Below, one piece after another: positions 47,089 to 56,973 of a stretch of DNA of 64,000 nucleotides. The stretch comes from Candidatus Rifleibacteriota bacterium (GTDB lineage: Bacteria > Muiribacteriota > Ozemobacteria > Ozemobacterales > Ozemobacteraceae): positions 186,001-250,000 of the forward strand of contig JADFZL010000002.1 in the NCBI GenBank assembly GCA_015232575.1. The letters run 5' to 3'. The position numbers and the translations under genes are program-made. Below the pieces are notes generated by a model. That model was not told where the DNA came from and made no database searches. It worked only from the letters and a program-made list of their open reading frames with translations. Positions within the stretch are counted from its first letter, which is position 1. Each line of letters starts with the position of its first letter.

Positions 47089-48075
47089 ATGAAAGAAAAA
47101 AAAATAGTTAAACTGAGCTTTCTTTTTATTTTTCTTGCAGCAAATTATTTGTTCTTTGCTTCCATTGCCCGGGGAGTAGATAACTCTGCAGCATCGCCAT
47201 TTTTAACACTTGAAGGGCACGATATTGGAATCACTACAAATGCACCAGCTCAAATCACCACCGGCTCCTCAGGCACTTCTTCAAGCACTTCCGGAAGTAC
47301 ATCAACTGCTGTTGCGGTCGTAAAGCCTGTTAAGGGAGTTGTACGTGTCAGTACTTCGCTAAACATTCGTACTGGTCCCTGGGGAAAAATAATTGGAAGT
47401 TTCCACAACAACGATCAAGTACAGATAATCGGAAAAGTCGGAGAATGGTACAAGATTACCTGGAATGGTAAAACTGTCTATTGCCATTCAGATTATATTA
47501 CGGTTGACAGCGCCACTGCCAGTACTATACCAGTATCATCTTCCGGCACTTCTACTGGTCCTTCTACCGGGACTTCTCCAGGCGATCCGGGTAAGGTCAT
47601 CACTTCGAATGGAGGATCAAGACTTGAAGTCCCCAAACTTTGTCAGATGACTACAAATTGCCCTGCACCTGGTTCTGCATGTGGTCCGACTGCTCTGGCA
47701 ATGATTCTTTCATATTATAATGCCCAGAGTACATCAGCAATGGTTACCAGACTCTGGAATGTCTGTGGAAGTACAAAAGCTTCCGGTACAAGCAGAGAAG
47801 GTCTTGTTACTGGCGCAAGATCTTATGGTTTCCCGAATGCCGAATGGTTTACAGGAAAAGGACTCTCCTGGATTCAAGAACAGATTAAAGCTGGAAAGCC
47901 TATTTTGGCTTACGTTACGCATCATTATGTTGTTATCAAGGGATTTGATGCAAATGGAAACGTAATAATTAATGATCCGGGAAGGTCTGTTGTTGAAAGG
48001 GTTATGCCGTTCAATCAGTTCGCCGGTTGGTGGAATGGTGGCGGACTTAATCATGCAGCAATGGTGCTGAAATAA
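47089..48075 (+). CDS. Exported protein with SH3b domain and C39-like cysteine peptidase domain
   Basis: A 328-residue protein. An N-terminal hydrophobic segment (about 9-28) exports or anchors it. A Ser/Thr/Gly-rich linker (about 55-75) leads to an SH3b domain (about 84-138, VSTSLNIRTGPWGKIIGSF), another Ser/Thr/Pro-rich linker (about 140-168), and a C39_2-type peptidase domain. The domain has GSACGPTALAM with C198, a THHYVVIKG with the His, and NVIINDPG with the Asp/Asn. The bacterial SH3b often binds cell wall, so the target may be peptidoglycan-associated protein. It follows the phosphoesterase gene and precedes another exported protein by 15 bp. Confidence 0.85.
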   Translation: MKEKKIVKLSFLFIFLAANYLFFASIARGVDNSAASPFLTLEGHDIGITTNAPAQITTGSSGTSSSTSGSTSTAVAVVKPVKGVVRVSTSLNIRTGPWGKIIGSFHNNDQVQIIGKVGEWYKITWNGKTVYCHSDYITVDSATASTIPVSSSGTSTGPSTGTSPGDPGKVITSNGGSRLEVPKLCQMTTNCPAPGSACGPTALAMILSYYNAQSTSAMVTRLWNVCGSTKASGTSREGLVTGARSYGFPNAEWFTGKGLSWIQEQIKAGKPILAYVTHHYVVIKGFDANGNVIINDPGRSVVERVMPFNQFAGWWNGGGLNHAAMVLK

Positions 48076-48089
48076 ATCGGGAGATGAAA

Positions 48090-48953
48090 ATGATACGTAC
48101 TATATTCATTGTTATGATATTTTCGATGATAGTTTTTGTATTGCCTGCAAATGGTGAAGTTTTTATTTCAGGAAATTTCCTGTCTATGGCTGCGGGTTCT
48201 GATGGTTCTGTATACCTTCTTTCAGATGACAACCAGATTGTGAAAGTCCAAAAAGATGGTACCAATACCAGAATAAAACTTCCGCCAGTTCCTGAAATTC
48301 CGGATGCCCGTTTTTCAGATTTGACAATTAATGATTCAAACGCTACTTTTTGCTCTTTTCAGTCTTCAAATCTCTATTCCATCGACATTGAAAAACCGGA
48401 AAAGTATTCAGTTGTTGAATCAGAAATATTGCACAGTGTGAAGGCTAAACTTCTTTCTGTTTGTACAACTAAAAATGGATTCAGAGTTATCGATGCAGAT
48501 GAAAGAGTTTTCGAGATCAATCACTCCGGTGAAACGAGTAAACTTGCTGAAAATACCGTTCTTTTTTCGGCTTCATCAGGTGAGTCATTGATTTTCAAGA
48601 TTATCGATAGTGGAAAACCCAGAGAAATATTTAAAGTAACCACTCAGAGCGGTAAAGAAATCCTTGAGCGAACCTCAAAAAATCCGGGTGATAGAATTCT
48701 CAGTTTTGGAATAGTAGGATTTGATTATCAGGAAAGACTGGTTTTCTTTGAAGATACAGGAGCCGGAGACAAGGGATCACGCTTCATGCTTCTGGCAGCA
48801 AAAGATGATAAAATTCTTGCCTCAAGAGAACTTCCCGGAACCGATGGCCTGATGGCTGTAAGATCGCATGTTCTGATGCCCGATGGAAGTATTTGTATCA
48901 TGCGCTTGTCAAAGGATGAAACTGGAGTAGATCTTTCCTGGATTACTCTCTGA
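48090..48953 (+). CDS. Uncharacterised exported protein, propeller-like
   Basis: A 287-residue protein with a signal peptide (IRTIFIVMIFSMIVFVLPANG) and a beta-rich body with spaced segments such as AAGSDGSVYLLSDDNQIVKV and SSNLYSIDIEKPEKY that suggest a beta-propeller. No named family is recognised. ATG 48090 is preferred over ATG 48084, because GGGAG then has a normal 6-nt spacing. It closes the three-gene run of exported proteins. Confidence 0.65.
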   Translation: MIRTIFIVMIFSMIVFVLPANGEVFISGNFLSMAAGSDGSVYLLSDDNQIVKVQKDGTNTRIKLPPVPEIPDARFSDLTINDSNATFCSFQSSNLYSIDIEKPEKYSVVESEILHSVKAKLLSVCTTKNGFRVIDADERVFEINHSGETSKLAENTVLFSASSGESLIFKIIDSGKPREIFKVTTQSGKEILERTSKNPGDRILSFGIVGFDYQERLVFFEDTGAGDKGSRFMLLAAKDDKILASRELPGTDGLMAVRSHVLMPDGSICIMRLSKDETGVDLSWITL

Positions 48954-48964
48954 CAACATAAAAG

Positions 48965-50599
48965 CTATTTTATTTTCTCTGTAAGGCGATCAAGTTCATT
49001 TTTTATTTCTTTGAAGTCTTTAGGTCTATTGGCTGGATTCTTACTCAAACATTCCAGGATGAGTAACTCCAATTCCGGAGGACAATCTTTACGGATTTGT
49101 GTCAGGGGCTTTGGCTCCTGGAACATTATTACAAAATGAGTATCTCCATGAAAAGGGTGGCTCCCGGTAAAAATTTCAAAGAGAGTAACACCGAAAGAGA
49201 AAATTTCTGAAGCAATAGTTGCCGATTCTCCGTTAAGACGTTCTGGAGCAAGGTACCAGAAGGTGCCGAGAAGTGAACCATCCTGGGTAAGATTGGTGTC
49301 GGATTTTAAAAATTTAGCAAGTCCGAAATCAAGAATTCTGATACGTCCATTTTTTTCCATCAGGATGTTTTCCGGCTTAATGTCGCGATGAAGAACATCG
49401 TGCTCACATGCATGCTGAAATCCATCTGCCAGATCCCTTGCGATGCGGATGAAATCCACCGGAGAAATCTGATTACCAGATGTCAGTAAATCTCTGAAAT
49501 TTGTGCCTTCCAGAAATTCAAGTGCAATATAAACAGGCGGATTAACAGATACGTCAAAAACTCTTGGAATGGTTGGATGATCAAGACAGGCCAGCGCTCT
49601 TGATTCGAAAAGAAAACGCTGTTTGTGTTTATCTGTGTCTGAAGGGTCACTGTCTTTAAGGACTTTAATTGCAACCCATCGTTTCAGGGTATCATCAAAC
49701 GCTTTGTAAACAACTCCCATTCCGCCGCGACCAAGTTCGGTAATTTGAACATATCTATCTGGTAATTCGATTTCTATTTCTGAAAGTTTCTCGGCAGGAA
49801 CAGCTGAATTTGCTGCAAGTTCAGTCTGTTTATCTTTTTGAAGTAAATTGAACAAATCAATTGCATTCTGGAACGTTTTATCGATGGACAGACATTTTAT
49901 CAATGCTTCCTCTGCCCCGGGAAGATCGCCAGTATTCTGTCTGCACCGGGCAAGCGCATAATGCCATTTTGCGTTTTGAGAATCTATTTTCGAAAGTTCC
50001 TCAAAAATTGGAAAACTGCTTTCATTGAAGAGCTTCTTTTTTTCGTAATTATTTCCGAGATAATTCAGGGCTTTGAGATCACCTGATGACTTATAATGCT
50101 CACCAACTGCTTTTAATGCTGTGCTTGAAGTGTTGGATGTAGAAAAAACAACGCTGACGTATCGAGACAGCCAATTCTTGCGCTCCGGACAACGAAGATA
50201 GCCATTCCAGAGGCGATTTACAGAGTTTGTATCAGTTAACTTTTTCGAAACGATTAAATCAATTTCAAGATCAGAGAACTGGACTTGATTAGGATATTTC
50301 TTTAGAGCAATCGCCAAAAGTTGTGTTGCCTCAGCGTTTGATCCTGATGTTATAAGAATTTTCAATATTGCTTCGAGAAGAAGCGGGTTGCTTATTGTCT
50401 CTTCTTCTTTTGCAAAAGCTTTCGCAAGTCCCAGGAATTCTTTTTCTTTTCCGGTTGCTGAAAGAAGACTATTCTGCTGCTTTTGCTTTTCCTCAATTTT
50501 CCTTTTTTGCTCAGCTCTCTGCCGCCGCTTAATAATGAAGATTATCACAGCGATAAAGCAGATTCCTAAGAAAACTCCCACCACAGGACTCCAGAGCAT
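48965..50599 (-). CDS. Membrane-anchored Ser/Thr protein kinase with TPR-like region
   Basis: A 544-residue protein with an N-terminal membrane span (about 5-24), a basic/coiled stretch, TPR-like helices (about 80-265), and a C-terminal Hanks-type kinase domain (about 283-540). Kinase motifs are GRGGMG (290-295), K312, HRDIKPEN (404-411), DFG (424-426) and APE. The catalytic residues are intact. The usual bacterial arrangement has the kinase at the N-terminus; here the kinase is C-terminal with both parts on the cytoplasmic side of the span. GGAG lies 8 nt before the ATG. The gene follows the alpha/beta hydrolase gene by 25 bp, probably an operon. Confidence 0.92.
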   Translation of the reverse strand: MLWSPVVGVFLGICFIAVIIFIIKRRQRAEQKRKIEEKQKQQNSLLSATGKEKEFLGLAKAFAKEEETISNPLLLEAILKILITSGSNAEATQLLAIALKKYPNQVQFSDLEIDLIVSKKLTDTNSVNRLWNGYLRCPERKNWLSRYVSVVFSTSNTSSTALKAVGEHYKSSGDLKALNYLGNNYEKKKLFNESSFPIFEELSKIDSQNAKWHYALARCRQNTGDLPGAEEALIKCLSIDKTFQNAIDLFNLLQKDKQTELAANSAVPAEKLSEIEIELPDRYVQITELGRGGMGVVYKAFDDTLKRWVAIKVLKDSDPSDTDKHKQRFLFESRALACLDHPTIPRVFDVSVNPPVYIALEFLEGTNFRDLLTSGNQISPVDFIRIARDLADGFQHACEHDVLHRDIKPENILMEKNGRIRILDFGLAKFLKSDTNLTQDGSLLGTFWYLAPERLNGESATIASEIFSFGVTLFEIFTGSHPFHGDTHFVIMFQEPKPLTQIRKDCPPELELLILECLSKNPANRPKDFKEIKNELDRLTEKIK

Positions 50600-50624
50600 T
50601 ATACTTTCTCCAAAAATTTTGAAT

Positions 50625-51467
50625 TCACAGCGATTCTATGAACTTTTTCCAAGCCGGAAGATAATTAAAGTCATTGTGGATTGGATAGTTGTGAGAGTAT
50701 TTTTTTAATGTGAGAAAATGTTTTTTTTGGGAAGGGCATTTTTCATAAACTTTCTGTGAATCACTATACGGATTAATTTCATCCTCTTCAGAATGAATAA
50801 TAAACAGCGGACCGTTGTACTCAGACAAAAGCTGATCTACCGGATAATCATTTACTAATACAATTGGGCCTATTATAGGTATCTTTTTTGCTGCGCGAGC
50901 TTTCAGAGAAGCAAAACCCGACTCAAGTACAATGCCCCTGATGTTCCATGAAATGCGATTTGCAATACATGCTGTTACACCAGTTCCGATGGATTCTCCG
51001 TATAAGATTACCTGCTTTGAATCTATTCCGAATTTATCTTTCAGATACTTCAACGCTGCAAGTCCGTCTTCTATAGATGTTTTAACATCAGCTGACCCTG
51101 AACTGTAGCCAAATCCGCTGTAGTCATAAATCATTATGTCAGCAGGCAGAGAGGCAATAATATTCATTTTAGAAAATCTGTGCGTGTTATTTCCAGCGTT
51201 TCCGTGTGAAAATAGAATTACAGTTTTTGAGGAAGTTTCTTTAACCGATTCATTTCGAAGAAATACTGCTGAGATATTGTTTCCGAGAGAGTTCTGAAAT
51301 ATGTGATTTTCCCATTTCAACTGGGGAAATTCTGGAACCGGAAGAACTGGCGGGCCCTCAAGAGCGAATGGATGAAAAATGATTTTATTCTGAAGAAAAA
51401 ACACCAGAAAAGCAAAACACGACAATATCAACAGTACATTTACAATTCTTTTCGATATATTATTCAT
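50625..51467 (-). CDS. Membrane-anchored alpha/beta hydrolase (BEM46/ABHD13-like)
   Basis: A 280-residue serine hydrolase. An N-terminal span (about 8-25) anchors it. The oxyanion segment is LFSHGNAGN (85-93), the nucleophile is S159 in YGESIGTG, the acid is in IHSEEDEINPY, and the His is in YSHNYP. These features are those of the BEM46-like branch of alpha/beta hydrolases, whose substrates are ester or amide lipids or peptides, not determined. It is upstream of the protein kinase gene on the same strand. Confidence 0.85.
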   Translation of the reverse strand: MNNISKRIVNVLLILSCFAFLVFFLQNKIIFHPFALEGPPVLPVPEFPQLKWENHIFQNSLGNNISAVFLRNESVKETSSKTVILFSHGNAGNNTHRFSKMNIIASLPADIMIYDYSGFGYSSGSADVKTSIEDGLAALKYLKDKFGIDSKQVILYGESIGTGVTACIANRISWNIRGIVLESGFASLKARAAKKIPIIGPIVLVNDYPVDQLLSEYNGPLFIIHSEEDEINPYSDSQKVYEKCPSQKKHFLTLKKYSHNYPIHNDFNYLPAWKKFIESL

Positions 51468-51647
51468 TTGTACAATTCCTCATAGCCGCTCAGGCCAAAT
51501 TTCTCCTCTTAATCTCTTTCCAATAATTCCAGGCTAACTAAATCTCTTTTCAGTAAACATGTTCCTCCAAACCAAAAATCAAAAAAATCTACCCAAATCC
51601 CAAATCCCAAACCTAAAATTCCAAATCTCAAATCCAAAATCTAAAAT

Positions 51648-51710
51648 CTTGAAAATCTGCGTAATCTGCGGAAAAAAAATCTTTCTTGTCTTGTCTTTTC
51701 TTTTTTTTCC
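51648..51710 (+). repeat. Dispersed repeat with ctgcgtaa core, copy 3
   Basis: Begins cttgaaaatctgcgtaatct and ends in ctttcttgtcttgtctttt. It matches the reverse complement of 17392-17455. It is preceded by an A/C-rich run of caaatccc-like variants (51570-51645). Confidence 0.75.
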
Positions 51711-51736
51711 AACGAGTTATTGATAATCGACCTTTT

Positions 51737-53824
51737 CTAAGTAATAACAGCATCAATTTTAAACGATTTGCCTGTATATTTAGGGAAATACAGTTTAAAT
51801 GTTGTTCCCTCTCCCTGTTTGCTGAAAACGTTTATGAAACAGCTATTCTGTTTCATTATTCCATAGATGGACGCAAGTCCCAGTCCAGTTCCTTTGCCCG
51901 TCTCCTTGGTGGTAAAAAATGGCTCAAATAGATGGCAGAGCAATTCTTTCTCAATTCCGCAGCCGTTATCTGTTATAGACAACAATACATAGTTGCCGGG
52001 AACTGAATAGTTCTGTTTGTCTTTACATTCTTCAGTTACTGTTACATTGCTGGTTTCAATTATTACCTTGCCTATATCTTCAATTGCATCTCGAGCGTTA
52101 ACACAGAGATTTGCCATTATCTGATCTATCTGAGACGGGTCCATTTTAGTTTTCCATAATTCGTCTGAAGGTTGCCATTCAAGTTCTATATTTTCACCTA
52201 TGAGTCGCCTGAGCATTGGCAACATTCCATCTATGACAGTGTTTAAATCAAGAACTCTTGGATTTACCGATTGTTTTCGCGCAAAAGTAAGCAACTGTCT
52301 TGTGATATCTGCTGAGCGTTTTGAAGCGCTGAAGATTTCATTGAGATATTCCCGAAGTTTGCCATTGGGTTTGGCTTTCTCCAGTGCCATTTCTGTGTAT
52401 CCGATGATTACACTTAACATGTTATTGAAATCGTGTGCAACTCCACCAGCAAGCCGACCAACACATTCCATCTTCTGAGCCTGCCTCAACTGCTCTTCAA
52501 TACTGCGATGGGCGCTGATATCATGTATTATACAATGAATCAGTGTTTTTCCCTGAATATTGATACTGCTTGTGAATATCGCAACATCCTTTATTGTGCC
52601 ATCGGAAAGTTTGTGTTTAAGTTCTTGTGGAACAAGTTGATTATTTTCGAACTCGACTTCGATGTCCTGAATATGCATTTTCTGCAACTGCTCAACTGGC
52701 CAGCCGTAAAATTTTTCAGCAGCTTCATTTGCTTCAACTATGTTGCCGTTTTCTGGATCAAAAAGCAGCTTAACAGCAGTGTGCTTAGTAAAAATATCCC
52801 GGAATTTCTTTTCACTTTCTGCCAGGTTTTTATTAACATCAGCCAGGTGTTTAGTTTCAATATTAAGTTTCCATCGAAGAACAAAAATAAACCCGAAAGT
52901 CAGAATAAGCAGAACAAAGATACAGCCGAAAAGCCAGTTAAGATAATGCGGAGCGACAATTTTTGGTGGTTTTTCCATCCAGCGTTGAAGCGATTTGTAA
53001 TAAACAGAGCCCGACTTGGATTTCATTTCCTTGAGATGTTTGTCTATTGCGTGCAGCAGATGATAGTTAGAACCTTTTGCTGCGGCAAAATACAACGAGA
53101 CCGGGTTGAAAACTATCGATGTTTTTTCTAGACCATATTCCTGATGAAATAAATCGCCATATAAATGGTTTGAAACAACATACTCAGCCGATCCGTTTGA
53201 GGCAAGCGTGAAGGCTTCTTTATAAGTTTTTGCTTCTATGAAAGTTGTTTTATAGGAAAAGCCTTTCATCAACTGCTCCAGAAAGGCATGCTGAATTGAG
53301 CCTTTCAATACCGCAATTCGATGGGCGTCCAGATCTGCTATGCTATTGACTCTATGGTCATCTCTTGAATATATCGTTGACCAGCTGCTGAAAACTTCTT
53401 CCCGATGAAAGTTCAGTTGTTTGCTTCTTTCAGTTGTTATTGCCACATCAGGCATTAAATCAATATGTTTGTTTTTCAGCAGTTCAAAACACTCAAACCA
53501 TTGGCATGGAATATAAATCAATTCCCAGTTTTCTCTTATGGCAATTTCTTCAATAACATCAGCAAAAATACCAGAATGTTTGCCATTCTCATCGGTAAAG
53601 ATTTTCGGTTCGTTTTCGTAAATTCCGATACGTACTTTTGTTCTTTGTGAGGTATTACTGGAATGATCAGTCTGTGCTTCAGTTGTCCTATTTTGAAGAG
53701 TATCAGCGTTTTTTTCGGAATAAGAAACCTCTATTGCAAGAAAAAATGTAATCACAACTGCCAGTGCAGTAAAAATATATGCATTAGAAGAGAAAAAGAA
53801 TTTCTCAAACCGAGTAAATTTCAT
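51737..53824 (-). CDS. Sensor histidine kinase with periplasmic SBP_bac_3 domain
   Basis: A 695-residue kinase. An N-terminal span (about 15-33) is followed by an amino-acid-binding-protein-like domain (about 63-285: RIGIYENEPKIF, GKHSGIFADVIEEIA, VAITTERSKQLNFHRE), a second span (about 295-317), a PAS domain (about 335-440), a HisKA with H464 in GGVAHDFNNML, and a HATPase (NARDAIED, DNGCGIEKE, GLGLASIYGI). Ligands are probably small amino acids or similar compounds in the periplasm. No receiver domain and no paired response regulator are adjacent. AAGGAAG lies 10 nt before the ATG. Confidence 0.93.
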   Translation of the reverse strand: MKFTRFEKFFFSSNAYIFTALAVVITFFLAIEVSYSEKNADTLQNRTTEAQTDHSSNTSQRTKVRIGIYENEPKIFTDENGKHSGIFADVIEEIAIRENWELIYIPCQWFECFELLKNKHIDLMPDVAITTERSKQLNFHREEVFSSWSTIYSRDDHRVNSIADLDAHRIAVLKGSIQHAFLEQLMKGFSYKTTFIEAKTYKEAFTLASNGSAEYVVSNHLYGDLFHQEYGLEKTSIVFNPVSLYFAAAKGSNYHLLHAIDKHLKEMKSKSGSVYYKSLQRWMEKPPKIVAPHYLNWLFGCIFVLLILTFGFIFVLRWKLNIETKHLADVNKNLAESEKKFRDIFTKHTAVKLLFDPENGNIVEANEAAEKFYGWPVEQLQKMHIQDIEVEFENNQLVPQELKHKLSDGTIKDVAIFTSSINIQGKTLIHCIIHDISAHRSIEEQLRQAQKMECVGRLAGGVAHDFNNMLSVIIGYTEMALEKAKPNGKLREYLNEIFSASKRSADITRQLLTFARKQSVNPRVLDLNTVIDGMLPMLRRLIGENIELEWQPSDELWKTKMDPSQIDQIMANLCVNARDAIEDIGKVIIETSNVTVTEECKDKQNYSVPGNYVLLSITDNGCGIEKELLCHLFEPFFTTKETGKGTGLGLASIYGIMKQNSCFINVFSKQGEGTTFKLYFPKYTGKSFKIDAVIT

Positions 53825-53975
53825 TTTATTACTGCTTCCTTTAATTAATCAAAAAAGCAAATTGTATAAATTGAAACAGATGATTTTTTAATCAACTGAT
53901 TTTCTTTATGCTTATTATTAACATAAAACATTCCAGTTGAGCAAAAAAAATCTCATAACTCTGGTAAAGTATTGT

Positions 53976-56600
53976 CTAACTTTTGTTTTCCAATATTGTA
54001 TTCAGAATTTCTGCAAGCTGAGCTCTTGTATATGGCTTTGAAATCACTCCGCTGAAGCCGTAATCCTTATAATTTGCCATTATCGGATCATTGGAATAAC
54101 CACTGGAAACAACTGCTTTTACATTAGAATCAATTTTCAGTAATTCCGGAATTGTTTTTGCTCCTCCCATTGCGCCTGGAACTGTCAGATCAAGAATTAC
54201 CAGATCGAATGGCTTTGCTGATTGATATGCTTTTCGGTATATTTCAATGGCCTGAGAACCATCACTTGCAAATACCGTTTCATAGCCCATTCCATTTAAA
54301 ATCCTTCCAGTCATTTTTAAAATTGCTTCCTGATCATCCATAATTAGTATTTTCCCACGACCATTGTGGGTTGTCTCAATCTGTTCAATATTTACATGCA
54401 CTACACTTGAAGCCGGTAAATAGACGAAAAAGATACTTCCTTTTCCAACTGTTGAATTTACTTCAATATAACCGTTATGACGCTTGATAATTGAATATAC
54501 AATTGCTAAACCGAGACCGCTGCCTTTTTGCTTTGTCGAGAAATATGGGTCAAAGATTTTGGATATATGTCTTTCTGAAATTCCAATTCCATGGTCTTGA
54601 ACTGAAATTTTAATATATTTTCCAGGAGGCAAAGGAAGGAGATTTTCACTGGCAATTTCGAAATTCTCGGATTTCAACTTTACGATGCCACCTTCTGGCA
54701 TTGCCTGATTAGCATTTATTACGAGATTACTTATTGCCTGATTTATCTGACCCGGGTCAACTTCGGCTGACCATAGATCATCTGGAAGTTCAAATTCACA
54801 TCGTATATTTCCGCCTCTGGCAACGAAGAGGGCGGTTTCTCTTATTATTTGATTTATATTGGAAATCTTTTTAACAGGCGTTCCGCCTTTGGAAAAAGTA
54901 AGAAGTTGCTGCGTAAGTGTTTGAGCTTGTTTTGTGCTTCCAAGAGTGTCCGAAAGGACTTCATAAATTTCTTCATTTTTGGAAACCCTGGATAAGGCGT
55001 ATGAAATATTTCCTGTTATTGCTCCAAGCAAATTGTTAAAATCATGTGCAATTCCTCCGGCTAAAGTGCCGATGGATTCCAATTTCTGTATTTGCTGCAT
55101 TTCCTTTTCCATACGGTATTTTTCAGAGATGTCCCGGAAGACTAAAACAACTCCGATAATTTCACTGTTCGCGTCAAAAATCGGGGCACCACTGTCTGCA
55201 ATCATGCGCTCTGTTCCATCACGGGAAACTAGAGTAGTGTCATTCGCAAGTCCTATAACAACTTTGACTTCCAGTACTTTTTCAACTGGATTTTCACATT
55301 TTTGCCTTGTGCCTGCGTTTATAATGTTGAATATTACATTAATGCTTTTTCCGAATGCATCTGTCTGATTCCAACCAGTCAGTTTCTCAGCAACTTTGTT
55401 GATAATAACAACTCTTCCGGCCGTATCGGTTGTAATTACACCATCACCAATAGATTGCAGTGTAACCATTAAACGTTCTTTTTCTTCCTTAAGAGCTAAC
55501 TCTGTCCTTTTGCGTTCTGTAACATCCATTATAATACATGCGAATTGATTCGGAGCAGGTCGATATGCCTTAACCTCAAAATGTTTATTCAATTCACTCG
55601 AAAAATTTTCAAAAAAAATTGCTTCTCCAGTGAGCGCAACTTTTCCATAGGCTTCAATCCAATATGGCTCCGTTGCAGGAAGAACTTCGCGAACAGTCTT
55701 CCCCTCAATATCTGTGGCTTTAAGACCGGTCATGCGCTCAAAAGTCTGATTAACACGCAAAAAGCGATAATCAACCGGAATCCCATTTTCATTGCAGATT
55801 ATTTCATGCAGTGCAAACCCGTCCAGCATTTGAAGAAACAGCATTCGATAATCTTCTTCAAGCTTTTTTCTATGAACAATTTCTCCAATTAAAGTTGCAC
55901 CCATTTCTAATCTTTTCTTTGCAAGTTCAATGATGAAAGGGGGGCGAGGTTTATAGGCATTGGCAAGTTCTCGTAATTTTTCAATTGGAGCATCGTATTT
56001 GGCTGCTATTTTCTGAAGAGTTGTTTCGTCAGTTGGAGGATTGCCATGAGCGAAATTGATTGAGCCTATAATTTGGTCACCAGCTTTTATTGGGAGAGTG
56101 TAGAGAAAGAGACCCCCATCACATTCAACATCAACAGGAGCGCCGGTTTCAATAGCAACCTTTGAGGCTTTTTTCCAGCATGATTCATGACAGATCCACT
56201 TTCCACATGACAAAGCTTCTTTATTGTCATCAGTGTCACATAATTTTCGAGATGCCCGATCCAGAAACTGGCACCAGCCTGATGAAAAGATGCCTATTGC
56301 ATAGTCACCATTTAATTCATAAACAGCGGAAGAGGTTTCAAGCAGTTCAAGAAAATCTAAAACAATATTATTAAGAACTATTTCACCAACTGATTCCAAA
56401 ATCAGGCGGTTTTGATTTATATCTGTGAGATTGCCATAATTTGGAACGAATCTTTCTTTTTCTTCAGAAGACTGAAGACCTTTCTTGAAAATCATCTCAA
56501 GATCAAGGAGCTCCTCTTTTGTCTGGACTAACTCCTTTTCGACCCCTTCCAGCTCGTGAATTCTTTTCAGTAAATCTTCATAGCTCGCATTATCTTGCAT
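53976..56600 (-). CDS. PocR-like hybrid histidine kinase with two PAS domains and C-terminal receiver
   Basis: An 874-residue cytoplasmic kinase. An N-terminal coiled coil (about 5-40) is followed by a cysteine-rich sensory domain (about 75-215, C110, C121, C132, C137, C141) resembling the PocR ligand-binding domain. Two PAS domains (about 245-365 and 375-495), HisKA with H519 in GGIAHDFNNLLGA, HATPase and a receiver (about 755-874, ILIMDDQ, LVILDLTVPG) complete it. The cysteines could bind a metal or [Fe-S] cluster, or sense a small molecule. It lies head-to-tail with the preceding sensor kinase gene, separated by 151 bp. GGAG lies 7 nt before the ATG. Confidence 0.9.
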   Translation of the reverse strand: MQDNASYEDLLKRIHELEGVEKELVQTKEELLDLEMIFKKGLQSSEEKERFVPNYGNLTDINQNRLILESVGEIVLNNIVLDFLELLETSSAVYELNGDYAIGIFSSGWCQFLDRASRKLCDTDDNKEALSCGKWICHESCWKKASKVAIETGAPVDVECDGGLFLYTLPIKAGDQIIGSINFAHGNPPTDETTLQKIAAKYDAPIEKLRELANAYKPRPPFIIELAKKRLEMGATLIGEIVHRKKLEEDYRMLFLQMLDGFALHEIICNENGIPVDYRFLRVNQTFERMTGLKATDIEGKTVREVLPATEPYWIEAYGKVALTGEAIFFENFSSELNKHFEVKAYRPAPNQFACIIMDVTERKRTELALKEEKERLMVTLQSIGDGVITTDTAGRVVIINKVAEKLTGWNQTDAFGKSINVIFNIINAGTRQKCENPVEKVLEVKVVIGLANDTTLVSRDGTERMIADSGAPIFDANSEIIGVVLVFRDISEKYRMEKEMQQIQKLESIGTLAGGIAHDFNNLLGAITGNISYALSRVSKNEEIYEVLSDTLGSTKQAQTLTQQLLTFSKGGTPVKKISNINQIIRETALFVARGGNIRCEFELPDDLWSAEVDPGQINQAISNLVINANQAMPEGGIVKLKSENFEIASENLLPLPPGKYIKISVQDHGIGISERHISKIFDPYFSTKQKGSGLGLAIVYSIIKRHNGYIEVNSTVGKGSIFFVYLPASSVVHVNIEQIETTHNGRGKILIMDDQEAILKMTGRILNGMGYETVFASDGSQAIEIYRKAYQSAKPFDLVILDLTVPGAMGGAKTIPELLKIDSNVKAVVSSGYSNDPIMANYKDYGFSGVISKPYTRAQLAEILNTILENKS

Positions 56601-56973
56601 AAATTTTCTCCGCCCTTCCGGCTATAGACATCTTGAAATTGCTCTTGTTTAAATTTAATTATATAAGTTTATAATTGCAAGTTATTTTACCATGAAATCA
56701 ATTCTTTATAACAATATGAGATTCTTTTTCAAGAAAGTCATTTGTGGTATGATTATCTGAATGAAAGTGAAATCTATCCATCGAAATCTTGATTCTTTAT
56801 GAGCAAATTAGATTTTTTGAAATTGAACAATTGATTTTTTTATTCTTGCAAATAAAAAATGATTTCTTTATCATCATCCTGGAAATGTAAATTATGAAAA
56901 TTTATTTATGTCAGGCGATTCATTCGAAGTAGTCTAATTGTTCGATCTGGAGCGCATGACAGGGAGAAGATGT
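56601..56973. other. Non-coding, very AT-rich divergent regulatory stretch
   Basis: About 370 bases between the divergent PocR-like kinase and DUF362 genes. I see no gene, RNA or repeat; it presumably holds promoters for both genes. Confidence 0.5.
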
